From DASUAS01 sp963809795 (GTDB lineage: Bacteria > Actinomycetota > Acidimicrobiia > IMCC26256 > DASPTH01), in assembly GCA_963809795.1 (NCBI GenBank), contig CAWELN010000014.1, forward strand, positions 62,001-126,000: a DNA stretch of 64,000 nucleotides. The letters run 5' to 3'. A program made the position numbers and the translations under genes. Positions within the stretch are counted from its first letter, which is position 1, and the number at the start of each line of letters is the position of its first letter. Positions 1 through 8,992 of the stretch are shown here, piece after piece. The notes below the pieces were generated by a model. That model was given only the letters and a program-made list of their open reading frames with translations. It was not told the DNA's origin and searched no databases.

Positions 1-4
1 GCGG

Positions 5-32
5 TTGTGAAAACGCGGTTTTCGGTTAGGAT
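5..32 (+). promoter_or_regulatory. Promoter with embedded palindrome
   Basis: A -35-like TTGTGA (5-10) and a -10-like TAGGAT (27-32) are 16 nt apart. Between and partly overlapping them lies a perfect inverted repeat, GAAAAC-GCG-GTTTTC (9-23). This is the layout of a promoter whose RNA polymerase access is blocked by a dimeric repressor. It would drive the amidohydrolase starting at 124, giving a leader of about 85 nt. The arms resemble TetR-family sites such as KstR, but the 3-nt spacer is not the KstR spacing. The regulator is unknown. Confidence 0.45.
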
Positions 33-123
33 GGCGGGGCAGCCAGGGTCGCCGGGCACCCCGCGGGGGCCCGAGCCGAGCCCGCACGAGGCACACGCAG
101 GACACGAAGGACGGGAGCGCGCG

Positions 124-1296
124 ATGGACGGCAAGATCTGGGCCAACTCCGGCGACTCGCACCTCACCGAACCCCCCGACCTGTTCGTGCGGAACCTCCC
201 CGCCGATCTCGCCGCGCGCATGCCCCGCAGCGTGAAGGACGAGGACGGCAGCCACGAGACGATCCACGTCGACGGCCAGACCTTCCGCCGGCGCATGCCG
301 CGCATCCGCACCGACTACTCGGCGGACGAGATCGAGGAGCTCCGCAAGAAGCCGAAGGACGCGGAGGCGGTCGGCTTCGTGGAGGTGTTCACCCGCGCGC
401 CCGGCGCCAACGACCCCCAGCTGCGGCTGGTCGACCTCGACGAGGAGGGGATCTGGGGCGAGGTGATCTACCCGTCGTTGGCGACATGGGCGTTCTCGAT
501 CCGTGACCCGAAGCTGGTGCGCGAGGGCGCGAAGGTGCTCAACGACTGGGCGATCGAGTTCCAGCGCACCTCGCCGCGCTTCGTGTGCGCGGCGACGCTG
601 CCGCTCCTCGACGTCGACGACGCCGTCGCCGAGGTGCACCGCGCGGCCGACCTGGGGTTCAAGGTCGCGTTCATGACGACCGGCCAGCCGTTCGACATGC
701 CCCCGTACCATCACGACGTGTGGCACCCGCTCTGGGCGGCCGCCGAGGAGACCGGCACCGTGCTCGGCTTCCACATCGGCACCGAGCCGCACACCCCCGA
801 GGAGTCGACGGGCGTGTACTTCCGCGGTCCGGGCGGCGCGGTCCTGAACTACGTCGAGACCACCTACGGCGGGCAGCGGTGCACCACCCAGCTCATCGCC
901 TCCGGCGCGCTCGACCGTCACCCCGACCTCAAGGTGCTGGTGTCGGAGGGCGGCGCCACGTGGGGCCCGTTCCTCGCCGACCGCATGGACGAGGCGTACC
1001 GGCAGCACGGCTTCGCCACGCGCCCCAAGTTGTCGAAGCTGCCGAGCGAGTACCTCTACAGCCAGGTGTACGCGTCGTTCCAGCACGACCGGTCGGCGGT
1101 GCAGGCCAACATCGCCATGGGGTGGCAGAACGTGATGTGGGGCAGCGACTACCCGCACCTCGAGGGGACGTTCGGCCACAGCCAGAAGGTGCTGCACGAG
1201 CTGTTCGACGACGTCGACGACGCGCCGCGCCGGCGCATCACCGTCGGCGCGTTCCAGGAGCTGTTCCCCCACGTGCCGCCGGCACCGGGTGACTGA
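124..1296 (+). CDS. Amidohydrolase family protein (amidohydrolase_2 type)
   Basis: This is a metal-dependent TIM-barrel hydrolase or decarboxylase of 390 aa. The N-terminal metal motif is the variant D-S-H (GDSHLTEP, about residue 9) seen in this subfamily. A barrel histidine lies in GFHIG (about 215) and the late aspartate in GSDYPH (about 340). I chose ATG 124 because GGGAG sits just upstream and the 39 codons before it, open to codon 7, are low-complexity Pro/Gly/Glu. Three further paralogues lie at 30952, 39335 and 50920. In related actinobacteria such genes accompany CoA-linked degradation of cyclic compounds. The substrate is unknown. The next gene overlaps its stop by 8 nt. Confidence 0.8.
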   Translation: MDGKIWANSGDSHLTEPPDLFVRNLPADLAARMPRSVKDEDGSHETIHVDGQTFRRRMPRIRTDYSADEIEELRKKPKDAEAVGFVEVFTRAPGANDPQLRLVDLDEEGIWGEVIYPSLATWAFSIRDPKLVREGAKVLNDWAIEFQRTSPRFVCAATLPLLDVDDAVAEVHRAADLGFKVAFMTTGQPFDMPPYHHDVWHPLWAAAEETGTVLGFHIGTEPHTPEESTGVYFRGPGGAVLNYVETTYGGQRCTTQLIASGALDRHPDLKVLVSEGGATWGPFLADRMDEAYRQHGFATRPKLSKLPSEYLYSQVYASFQHDRSAVQANIAMGWQNVMWGSDYPHLEGTFGHSQKVLHELFDDVDDAPRRRITVGAFQELFPHVPPAPGD

Positions 1297-2305
1297 GCTC
1301 CCCGACTCCCGGCAGGGCGTGGCCGACCCGACGTCGGGGACCCCGGCGCGGCGCCCGGGGTCGATCCGGCGGACGTCGAGCATCGACTCGTGGCGACCCG
1401 ACGGCATGACGGGACCCGTGCGCCAGCTCGGTCGCGCCCGCGACCTGGTGACCGCGCCCGACGGCACGACCGCCGCCGTGGTCGCCGAGGCCGAGATGCA
1501 CGTCGTCATCGACTTCGCCGCCGGCATGCTCGTCGGCGAGATCACGATGGAGCCGGCGGTCGACGGGCTCGATGCATTCGTCGGTGCGCGCGCGGGCGGT
1601 GGGTTCCGGAAGCTCCTCGACCTCGAGACGGGCGTCGAGCGCGGGTCGCTCCCGTACCTCCTCCTCGACGACGTGCCCGGCGCGACGCTCGTGTCGGGCT
1701 ACGCGGTGAGCATGGCCGCCGAGCGGGGTGACGCCGACCTCAGCGAGTACCGGGCGCGCGTGCGCGAGATGCCACTCCGGCAGCAGGCCGACATCTGCGC
1801 CGGGTGGCAGAGCGGTGGCACCCTGCTCGCCAATCTCAGCGAGGGTGGACCGCCGGCGACGCTCGGGCCCGTCGCGTTGTCCGTCGTCGACGACCACGAC
1901 CCTGACGCCTGGCACCCACTCCCGCCGATGCTCCGCGACGGCATGCGGCGGGCACGGCGCATCGACGTGGGGCGCGACGACGTCGTGCACGTCGACGTGT
2001 TCTTCCGCGACAGCTTGATGGGCCGCGGCGGGATCGAGACCGCGGTGCACGAGTACACGCTCGCGGCGACCGTCGACCCCGACACGATGACGGTCCTCAC
2101 GTGCCGCGCGGAGCCGCGCGTGCTGCCGTGGCGCGAGTGCCCGGAAGCCGTCGGTAGCGCCGGCCGCCTGGTCGGCATGTCGGTGCGCGACCTCCGCCCC
2201 GAGCTGCGCACGCAACTCGTCGGCCCGAGCACCTGCACCCATCTCAACGACGTCCTCCGCGGCCTCGAGGACGTCGCTCGGCTCACCGAGCTCCTCCCCT
2301 CCTGA
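1289..2305 (+). CDS. DUF2889 domain protein
   Basis: This 338-aa soluble protein has no catalytic motif I can name. The region from about residue 25 (RRTSSID, then GRARDLVT) and the ending LPWRECPEA ... CTHLNDVLRGL match my memory of DUF2889, a family found beside aromatic and lipid catabolism genes. Start GTG 1289 overlaps the amidohydrolase stop (GTGACTGA), so the two are probably translationally coupled. It ends 17 nt from the convergent oxidoreductase gene. I see no signal peptide or membrane segment. Function is unknown, and the family name is a recollection of motif pattern rather than a search result. Confidence 0.65.
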   Translation: MTELPDSRQGVADPTSGTPARRPGSIRRTSSIDSWRPDGMTGPVRQLGRARDLVTAPDGTTAAVVAEAEMHVVIDFAAGMLVGEITMEPAVDGLDAFVGARAGGGFRKLLDLETGVERGSLPYLLLDDVPGATLVSGYAVSMAAERGDADLSEYRARVREMPLRQQADICAGWQSGGTLLANLSEGGPPATLGPVALSVVDDHDPDAWHPLPPMLRDGMRRARRIDVGRDDVVHVDVFFRDSLMGRGGIETAVHEYTLAATVDPDTMTVLTCRAEPRVLPWRECPEAVGSAGRLVGMSVRDLRPELRTQLVGPSTCTHLNDVLRGLEDVARLTELLPS

Positions 2306-2322
2306 CCGCGCTTCGGACAGGG

Positions 2323-3171
2323 TCAGAGGTCGAGCTTGGCGAGGGTCTCGTCGCCGTATCGGCGGATCTGGTCGAGCGCCTCGCGCGAGTTGGTGAAGGG
2401 GTGCACGATCACGCGGTCGACGCCCGCCGTGCGGTAGCGCTCGAGGTCGGCCTGCGAATCGACGGCTCCGCCGATGGTGAGGGTCGTCTCGCCGTCGCGA
2501 CCGGCGGCGGCGCGCTTCTCGTTGATCTCCGTCATCGCGGCGGGGATGTCCTCGAGCGCGTGGTTCATCGGCAGCCACGCGTCACCGACGAGGGCGGCGC
2601 GGCGCTTGGCCGCAGCACCGTCGCCCCCGATCAACAGGCTGGGCTGCGGCTGCTGGACCGGCTTCGGGTTGAACATCACCGGCTGGAAGTCGAAGAACTC
2701 GCCGTGGTGCTCGATGACGTCCTCGGTCCACAACCGCCGGCAGACGTCGATGGTCTCGTCGACCCGGCGGCCGCGCGTGGCGAAGTCGAGGCCGGTGGCG
2801 TCCCACTCTTCCTCCAACCAGCTCGAGCCGATGCCGAACTCCACCCGACCGCCGGACAGCACGTCGAGCGTGGCGACGGCCCGGGCGGTCACGAAGGGGT
2901 GACGCAGCCCGATGTTGTAGACGTTGGTGCCGAGCCGCAGGTCCGTGGTGACCGCGGCGATCGCCGACAACGAGAGCAGCGCGTCGAACGCGGGGGTGTT
3001 CGACGGCACCGGCGGATGGGAGTCACCGGCGTGCGGGCTGCCGTTCATCTCCACCGGGAACACCAGGTGCTCGGGGAGCCACACCGACTCGAAGCCGGCT
3101 TCGTCGGCCACCTGCGCGGCGGCGGTCCAGAACTTCGGGTTGATGCCCGCGACCTGCACCCCGATCTTCAT
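2323..3171 (-). CDS. F420-dependent LLM-class oxidoreductase
   Basis: This 282-aa luciferase-like TIM-barrel enzyme probably uses coenzyme F420, with reduced FMN as the alternative. Features of the TIGR03619-like group are visible: WLPEHLVFP near residue 25, LRLGTNV (about 80), ATLDVLSGGR and GIGSSWLEEE (about 105-125), and LLIGGDG (about 185). ATG 3171 is preceded by GGGGGAA at good spacing. The open frame continues upstream but without family similarity. It is divergent from the SDR at 3268, so the 96-bp gap carries both promoters. It may act on an alcohol, ketone or enone intermediate. The specific reaction is unknown. Confidence 0.8.
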   Translation of the reverse strand: MKIGVQVAGINPKFWTAAAQVADEAGFESVWLPEHLVFPVEMNGSPHAGDSHPPVPSNTPAFDALLSLSAIAAVTTDLRLGTNVYNIGLRHPFVTARAVATLDVLSGGRVEFGIGSSWLEEEWDATGLDFATRGRRVDETIDVCRRLWTEDVIEHHGEFFDFQPVMFNPKPVQQPQPSLLIGGDGAAAKRRAALVGDAWLPMNHALEDIPAAMTEINEKRAAAGRDGETTLTIGGAVDSQADLERYRTAGVDRVIVHPFTNSREALDQIRRYGDETLAKLDL

Positions 3172-3267
3172 GGTGAACCCGTTCCCCCTGGTCGTGTCTG
3201 CGCCTGTCGAGCACCAGGAACCTACGGGTATTGTCACGACTCTTCCAGTCGAGCTCAGGGGGATCTG

Positions 3268-4038
3268 ATGAGCATCGAGCGCTTCTCGTTGGACGGCAAG
3301 GTCGCGATCGTCACCGGGGGCGCCGGAGGCTGCGGCGAGGAGTACGGCCGGGGCCTCACCGCCGCCGGGGCGCAGGTGGTGCTGGCCGACCTCGACGGCG
3401 AGCGGGCCGAGCAGCACGCCGAGGAACTGCGCGCCCAGGGGCACCAGGCGATCGGCGTGCCCGTCGACATCACCGACCAGGACGCCGCCGACGCGATGGT
3501 GCAGCGCGCCACCGACGAGTTCGGTGGCGTCGACATCCTCATCAACAACGCCGCGTTGATGAAGGAGATCCCGATGGGATCGATCCTCACCCTCCCGCTC
3601 GACTGGTGGGAACGGGTGATGAAGGTCAACGTGATGGGCGCGCTGGTGTGCTCGCGCGCGGTCGTGCCGTCGATGCTCGAACGCGGCGGCGGTCGCATCA
3701 TCAACCAGGTGTCGGGCGGCGCGTTCATCCCCGGCGGCATCTACAGCATCAGCAAGCTGGCGCTGGTGAGCCTCACCACCAGCCTCGCCGCCGAGCTCGG
3801 TGGCCGCGGGATCAACGTGAACGCGATCGCGCCCGGGTTCGTGCAGGACGAAGCCGGCTACGAGTCGCTCGGCAAGGACGACCCGATGCGGGCGGCGATC
3901 CTCGCCGGGGTGCCGGGCAAGAAGGAGGGACCGCCCGACGACCTCGTCGGGACCATCCTCCTCCTCGCGTCGAAGGCGGGCGACTGGATCAACGGCCAGA
4001 CGATCAGCGTCGACGGCGGTTGGATCATGAGGGTCTGA
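3268..4038 (+). CDS. SDR family oxidoreductase
   Basis: This is a classical short-chain dehydrogenase/reductase of 256 aa. The Rossmann motif TGGAGGCG lies at about residue 14, NNAA at about 90, and the catalytic Ser and YSISK near 145-162. It ends in a typical SVDGGW tail. AGGGGGAT lies 8-10 nt before ATG 3268. Its stop overlaps the ATG of the following CoA ligase (TGATG), so the two are coupled. It probably oxidises a hydroxyl, perhaps a 3-hydroxyacyl-CoA or a ring alcohol, with NAD(P)+. Substrate cannot be told from sequence. Confidence 0.85.
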   Translation: MSIERFSLDGKVAIVTGGAGGCGEEYGRGLTAAGAQVVLADLDGERAEQHAEELRAQGHQAIGVPVDITDQDAADAMVQRATDEFGGVDILINNAALMKEIPMGSILTLPLDWWERVMKVNVMGALVCSRAVVPSMLERGGGRIINQVSGGAFIPGGIYSISKLALVSLTTSLAAELGGRGINVNAIAPGFVQDEAGYESLGKDDPMRAAILAGVPGKKEGPPDDLVGTILLLASKAGDWINGQTISVDGGWIMRV

Positions 4039-5574
4039 TGAGCGGCGAGGTCCCGCGACACGCCCCGACGTACTGGGGACTGATCGACGAGCGCGCGACG
4101 GCCACGCCCGACGCCCGGCTCTTCGTCGACGAGCACGGACGCGAGCTGACCTTCGCCGGCTACCGCGACGAGGCCGAGCGCGTGGCGGCCGGCCTGCACG
4201 ACCTGGGAGTGCGGACCGGGACGGTCGTCAGCTGGCAGCTCCCCACCGCGATCGACTCGCTCGTGCTCCTGGCCGCGCTCACCCGGCTCGGAGCGGTGCA
4301 GAACCCGATCGTGCCCATCATGCGCGAGCGCGAGGTGCGCTACATCACCAAGGAGGCGTGCACCGAGTACTTCGTCGTCCGACCGGAATGGCGCGGCTTC
4401 GACTACGGCAGGCTGGCCGAGCAGATCGCCGCCGAGATCGGGTGCACCGTGCTCGACGGCGGCTCGCTGCCGACGGGTGATCCGTCGGTGCTCCCACCGC
4501 CGCCCGGTCCCGAGCGCGTCGCCCGCTGGCTGTACCACACCTCCGGTTCGACGTCCGACCCCAAGGGCGCATGGCACGCCGACGCGTCGGTGATCGCGGG
4601 CATGTACGCGTTCGTGACCCGGGTGCAACCGACGCCCGACGACGTGTACCCGATCGCGTTCCCCATGGCGCACATCGGCGGCGCCAACATGCTCGCCGCC
4701 GCGCTGCACGTCGGCTACCTCCTCCCGCTGATCGAGGCGTTCGACGCCGAGCGGAGCCCGCAGTTCATGGCCGAGCAGGGCGCCACGCTGCTCGGCACCG
4801 CGTTGCCGATGTTCCAGGCCTACCTGGCGGCGCAGCGCAAGCACGGCGACCAGCCGCTGTTCCCGCGACTGCGGACGTGCGTCGGGGGCGGCGCGCCGAA
4901 GACGCCCGGGATCGACGAGGTCATCCGGCGCGAGCTCGGTGGGCTCGGCGTCGTGAGCAGTTGGGGGTTGACCGAGTTCCCGACCGCCACCAGCGCCAGC
5001 GTCGACGACACCCCCGAGCAGATCGAGACCACCGAGGGTCGGCCGTCACCCGCGGTCGAGCTCCGCGTCGTCGGCCTCGACGGGACGGTGTGCGGCCCGG
5101 GCGAGGAAGGGGAGCTCCGGCTCCGCGGCCCGCATCTGTTCCTCGGCTACGCGGTCGAGGCGCTCAACGCCGACGCGCTCGACGAGGAGGGGTACTTGCG
5201 CACCGGCGACCTCGGGGTCGTCGCGCCGACGGGTCACGTGACCATCACCGGACGGTTGAAGGACATCATCATCCGCAACGCGGAGAACATCTCGGCCGGC
5301 GAGGTCGAGGAGATCCTCCACCAGCACCCCGCCATCGCCGATGTGGCGGTGATCGGTCTCCCCGACCCGAAGACCGGTGAGCGCGCGTGCGCGGTCGTGA
5401 CCCTCGTCGACGGCGTCGAGTCGCTCTCCCTCGTCGACCTCGCCGAGCACTGCCGCGCCCTCGGGCCTCGCCCGGCAGAAGGTGCCCGAGCAGCTCGAGA
5501 TCGTCGACGAGGTCCCCCGCAACGCCATGGGCAAGATCCAGAAGCCCGCGCTGAAGAAGCAGTTCTCCGCCTGA
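4038..5574 (+). CDS. Acyl-CoA ligase (ANL family), frameshifted near 3' end
   Basis: An AMP-forming acid:CoA ligase. The P-loop-like motif TSGSTSDPKG is at about residue 170, the adenylate motif SWGLTEFP at about 310, and the hinge-like RTGDLG ... GRLKDIIIRNAENIS at about 390-420. Reading from ATG 4038, the frame is good to residue 475 and then turns into Arg/Pro/Ala-rich nonsense. Removing one G from the GGG run at 5463-5465 restores LGLARQKVPEQ and the A10 motif NAMGKIQK, ending at TGA 5572-5574. The paralogue at 48668 has the same tail intact (LGLAVQKCPEQ, NSFGKVLK). As written, the product would lack the catalytic lysine. Sequencing error and recent decay are both possible. It is coupled to the upstream SDR. 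Confidence 0.85.
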
Positions 5575-5592
5575 CCCACGAACGGCAACGCT

Positions 5593-6570
5593 TCAGGCGT
5601 TGGGGTCGATGAGGACCTTGCCGGTGGCGGTGCGCTCGAGCATGGAGCGCAGGGCGGCGGGGGTGTCGGCGAGGGGATAGACCGCGGACACGTGCGGGTG
5701 GATCTTGCCGCCGACGAACAGCTCCTTGAGCTCGCGCTGGTCGCGCATCACCAGCTCGGGCACCGCGTTCATGATGCTGCGCATCTCCATGCCCCGCACG
5801 ATCACGCCCTTGAGCAGCACGAGGTTCAGCGGGATGCACGGGATCTCACCGGCCGCGAACCCGATGACCACGAACCGACTCCCCCACTTCGTCGCCCGCA
5901 GCGCCTGCTCCGAGTAGGGGCCGCCGACGGGGTCGACCACGACGTCGGCACCGCCCCCGGTCAGCTCCTTGGCGCGGGTCTTCAGGTCTTCCTTCGAGTA
6001 GTCGATCCCGGCGACCGCGCCGTAGCGCGCGCACAGCTCGAGCTTCTCGGGCGAGGAGGCCGCGGCCACGACCTTGCCGCCCATGATCGTCGCGAGCTCG
6101 ACGGTGGCCAGCCCCACGCCGCCGGCCGCGCCCAGGACGAGGACGGTCTCGCCCGGTTGGAGGTCGGCGATGGTGCGCAGCGTGTGCATGGCCGTCGTGT
6201 GGGCCACGCTGAACGCCGCCGCGTCCCGCAGGTCGACGGAGTCCGGGATCACGTTGACGCTGGTCGCGGCGACCACGATCTTCTGCGCGTAGGCACCCAC
6301 GAAGCTCGAGCCGTACACGTGGTCGCCCACCGCGACGCCTTCGACGTCGTCGCCGACCGCGCTCACGGCACCCGCGAACTCGCTCCCCGGCACGAACGGC
6401 ACGGGGACCTGCACCTGGTACTCGTTGTTGACGATGAGCACGTCGGGGAAGTTCACGGCCGCGTAGGTGATGTCGACCGCGACCTCCCCCGGTCCCGGGG
6501 TCGGGTCGGGCAGCTCCTCGATGACGACGGTCTCCGGCGGCCCGTGCTGCGGGACGAGCGCGGCGCGCAC
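5593..6570 (-). CDS. NADPH:quinone oxidoreductase-like MDR protein
   Basis: A zinc-free medium-chain reductase of 325 aa. It has the GroES-like N-terminal half (NFPDVLIVNNEYQ, FVPGSEFAGAV), the cofactor motif GAAGGVGLATVEL near residue 145, and the C-terminal Rossmann half with VVVDPVGG. The Cys/Glu zinc ligands of alcohol dehydrogenases are absent, which fits the QOR/enoyl-reductase branch. Start GTG 6570 lies 2 nt after the phosphotransferase stop, with GGGGG as a possible ribosome site inside that gene's end. It is the last gene of the operon dehydrogenase (8893) - phosphotransferase - this gene. It may reduce a C=C or C=O of the same acyl-CoA intermediate. Confidence 0.8.
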   Translation of the reverse strand: MRAALVPQHGPPETVVIEELPDPTPGPGEVAVDITYAAVNFPDVLIVNNEYQVQVPVPFVPGSEFAGAVSAVGDDVEGVAVGDHVYGSSFVGAYAQKIVVAATSVNVIPDSVDLRDAAAFSVAHTTAMHTLRTIADLQPGETVLVLGAAGGVGLATVELATIMGGKVVAAASSPEKLELCARYGAVAGIDYSKEDLKTRAKELTGGGADVVVDPVGGPYSEQALRATKWGSRFVVIGFAAGEIPCIPLNLVLLKGVIVRGMEMRSIMNAVPELVMRDQRELKELFVGGKIHPHVSAVYPLADTPAALRSMLERTATGKVLIDPNA

Positions 6571-6572
6571 CG

Positions 6573-7595
6573 CTAGCCCCCGTAGTCCGTCGTCTCGGCG
6601 AGGTCGGCCGCACCCTGCATGAGGTCGAGCACGATCGGGCCGAACGCGTGGAGCTTCTCGTCGTCGCCGCGGCGCTGGTAGCCCTGCTCGAGCACGACCG
6701 CGAGCTTCCACTTGGCGAGGATGATGTAGTAGTCGAGGTCGTCGACCTGGCGCCCCGAGATGTCGGCGTAGTGCGCCACCACCTGGTCGCGTGACGGCAT
6801 GCCGTACATGTCGGCGTAGCCCGTGCCGCCCTGCACACCCTCGGCCATCGTGTCCTCCGGCCAGCTCTGCACGACCCAGCCGAGGTCCAGCTTCGGATCA
6901 CCGACGGTGCCCATCTCCCAGTCGATGAGCGCAGCGAGCTTCGCCGGCGCGCCGTCCTGGAACATCACGTTGGCGAACTGGTAGTCGCCGTGCATGAGAC
7001 CAGGGATGAAGTCGATCGGCTTGTGCGCGCGCAGCCAGGCGGATGCCTCGTCGAAACCGGGCAGCTCCCGCCCCTTGATGCGCTCGAGGAACGCGGTCCA
7101 CCGGTCGACCTGGCGCTCGTGGAAGCCGTCGGGGTGTCCGAGGTCCTGCAGGCCCTTGGCCTGCCAGTCGACGTTGCCGAGCAGCGCGATGCCCTCGACC
7201 AGCTGGTAGGCGAGCCCCTTGCGGGCCTCGAGGTCGGTGTCGAACGGCGCCGGCCACCCGTCGGTGTTCATCGGCGACCAGCCGTCGACCCAGCCCATCA
7301 GGTAGAAGGTGCGCCCCAGCACCGACGGGTCCTCGCACACGCCGATGGCCTCGGTGTGGGGCACCTCGGTGCCGTCGAGCGCCTCGATGATCCGCCACTC
7401 GCGCAGGATGCCCTTGTCGCGGTCGGGCGGGGCGCCCGGCGGCGGGATCCGGATCACGCAGTGCAGACCCGGGCGCCGCAGCTCGTAGATCTCGTTCTGC
7501 GAGCCGCCGGCGACGAACCGCTGCTCCAGCGGCTCACCCTTGCCGGGCAGGCCGGCGTCGTCCATCCAGGTCGCGAGCCGGTCGAAATCGATCAC
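6573..7595 (-). CDS. APH-fold phosphotransferase, ACAD10/11-LvaA-like kinase
   Basis: A 340-aa aminoglycoside-phosphotransferase-fold kinase. The catalytic loop HGDYQFAN has H202, D204 and N209, and the metal aspartate lies in IDWEMGTVGD (D225). Start GTG 7595 overlaps the dehydrogenase stop in GTGA. In human ACAD10/ACAD11 and in the bacterial Lva levulinate pathway, a kinase of this fold phosphorylates the 4-hydroxyl of an acyl-CoA, and the partner ACAD-fold protein then removes phosphate. The partner encoded immediately upstream (7592-8893) is of exactly that ACAD type. The role as a 4-hydroxyacyl-CoA kinase is therefore inferred from family and coupling. A choline- or fructosamine-kinase-like role is less likely. 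Confidence 0.78.
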   Translation of the reverse strand: MIDFDRLATWMDDAGLPGKGEPLEQRFVAGGSQNEIYELRRPGLHCVIRIPPPGAPPDRDKGILREWRIIEALDGTEVPHTEAIGVCEDPSVLGRTFYLMGWVDGWSPMNTDGWPAPFDTDLEARKGLAYQLVEGIALLGNVDWQAKGLQDLGHPDGFHERQVDRWTAFLERIKGRELPGFDEASAWLRAHKPIDFIPGLMHGDYQFANVMFQDGAPAKLAALIDWEMGTVGDPKLDLGWVVQSWPEDTMAEGVQGGTGYADMYGMPSRDQVVAHYADISGRQVDDLDYYIILAKWKLAVVLEQGYQRRGDDEKLHAFGPIVLDLMQGAADLAETTDYGG

Positions 7596-8893
7596 AGGTT
7601 CCCCACCTCGTGTTCCAGGTACTCGGCGTACTTCGCCCGGGCGGCGTCGAGCTTCTTCGGGATGTGCTCCGTCGGCCACAGATCGTCGCTCGGCTTGTAG
7701 TCGCGGAGCAACTGCCGGGCGATGGTGACCTTGTGGACCTCGGTGGGGCCGTCGGCGAGACCCATGACCGCGGCGCCGTGGATGTACTGGAAGAACGGCA
7801 TCTCGTTGCTCGTGCCGAGGGCGCCGTGGACCTGCATCGAGCGCCAGGCGATGTCGTGGAGCACCGTCGGCATGACGACCTTGGCGGTGGCGATGTCCTT
7901 GCGCACCTTCTGGTAGTCGTTGTACTCGTCGATCTCCCACGCGGTGTAGAGCACGAACAGCCGGAACTGCACGAGCTGCGCGTACGAGTCGGCGATGTAG
8001 CCCTGCACGAACTGCTTGTCGCCCAGGAGGCTGCCCGCGGTCTCACGGCTGAGCGCCCGCTCACACATCATGTCGAGCGCCTTCTTGGCCAGGCCGATGG
8101 TCCGCATCGCGTGGTGGATGCGGCCACCGCCGAGGCGGGTCTGCGCGATCGCGAACGCCTGGCCCTCACCACCGAGGAGCGCCTCTGCGGGGACCCGCAC
8201 GTCGTCGTAGTGGATCAGGGCGTGGAAGCCCTCGTTGAGCGGCTCACCCGCGAGGCCGATGTTCCGCTCGATCTTCACGCCGGGCGTGTCGCTCGGCACC
8301 AGGAACATCGACATGCCCTGATACGCGCTGACGTCGGGATCGGTGACCGCCATCACGATCAGGAACGACGCCGTCTTCGCGTTCGACGAGAAGAACTTCC
8401 AGCCGTTGATGACCCACTCGTCGCCGTCCTTCACCGCGCGCGTCTTGAACATGCGCGGGTCGGCCCCGGCGTGCGGCTCGGTCATCGAGTAGCACGAGAA
8501 CATCTCGCCGTCGAGCAGCGGCCGCAGGTAGCGCTCCTTCTGCTCGGGCGTGCCGTAGTGGGCGATGATCTCGGCGTTGCCGGTGTCGGGCGCCTGGCAC
8601 CCGAACACGTTCGACGCCCACTGCGAGCGACCGAGGATCTCGTTCAACAGCGCGAGCTTGAGCTGGCCGTAGCCCTGCCCTCCGAGCTCGGGACCCAGGT
8701 GCGTGGCCCACAGCCCGCGGCGGCGCACCTCTTCCTTCAGCGGGTCGATCGCCCGCCGCCGGTGCTCGTCGAGCGGGACGAACTGCAGGTCCGGGAACAC
8801 GAGGTCGAGCGGCTCGACCTCCTCCCGCACGAACGTGTCGACCCAGTCCAGCTGCTCCTGGTACTCGGGGTCGGTCCGGAAATCCCATGCCAT
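7592..8893 (-). CDS. Acyl-CoA dehydrogenase, ACAD11-like
   Basis: A 433-aa flavoprotein with the ACAD domain order. The helical N-terminus (MAWDFRTDPEY) leads to the mid domain with CYSMTEPHAGADP (about residue 140) and KFFSSNA, then the C-terminal helices with RETAGSLLGDK and LADGPTEVHKV (about 390). The ending DGP-EVH is characteristic of the ACAD10/11 branch, unlike the EGGTTEV ending of the FadE-type gene at 52123. ATG 8893 has GGAGG upstream. It is coupled by GTGA to the kinase gene. Predicted role: handling a phosphorylated 4-hydroxyacyl-CoA or plain alpha,beta-dehydrogenation. A same-length paralogue lies at 11807-13108. The divergent TetR at 9013 probably controls it. Confidence 0.88.
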   Translation of the reverse strand: MAWDFRTDPEYQEQLDWVDTFVREEVEPLDLVFPDLQFVPLDEHRRRAIDPLKEEVRRRGLWATHLGPELGGQGYGQLKLALLNEILGRSQWASNVFGCQAPDTGNAEIIAHYGTPEQKERYLRPLLDGEMFSCYSMTEPHAGADPRMFKTRAVKDGDEWVINGWKFFSSNAKTASFLIVMAVTDPDVSAYQGMSMFLVPSDTPGVKIERNIGLAGEPLNEGFHALIHYDDVRVPAEALLGGEGQAFAIAQTRLGGGRIHHAMRTIGLAKKALDMMCERALSRETAGSLLGDKQFVQGYIADSYAQLVQFRLFVLYTAWEIDEYNDYQKVRKDIATAKVVMPTVLHDIAWRSMQVHGALGTSNEMPFFQYIHGAAVMGLADGPTEVHKVTIARQLLRDYKPSDDLWPTEHIPKKLDAARAKYAEYLEHEVGNL

Positions 8894-8992
8894 GTGCTGG
8901 CCTCCACGATCGTGCGCTCGGCCTCGGCTCCTCGATGGTCGACTCCGCTGCGGCGTCCCGGGCATCCGCCCACGCCTACGCTTCGTCTCCTG

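Noticed and set aside
9..23. A KstR operator
   Set aside because: The arms AAC/GTT are separated by 3 rather than 2 nt and the flanks do not fit. It is kept only as an unassigned palindrome.
2401..3267. An N-terminal extension of the SDR at 3268 covering the F420 enzyme on the other strand
   Set aside because: The SDR cofactor motif begins right after ATG 3268, with AGGGGGAT before it. The extension is antisense sequence.
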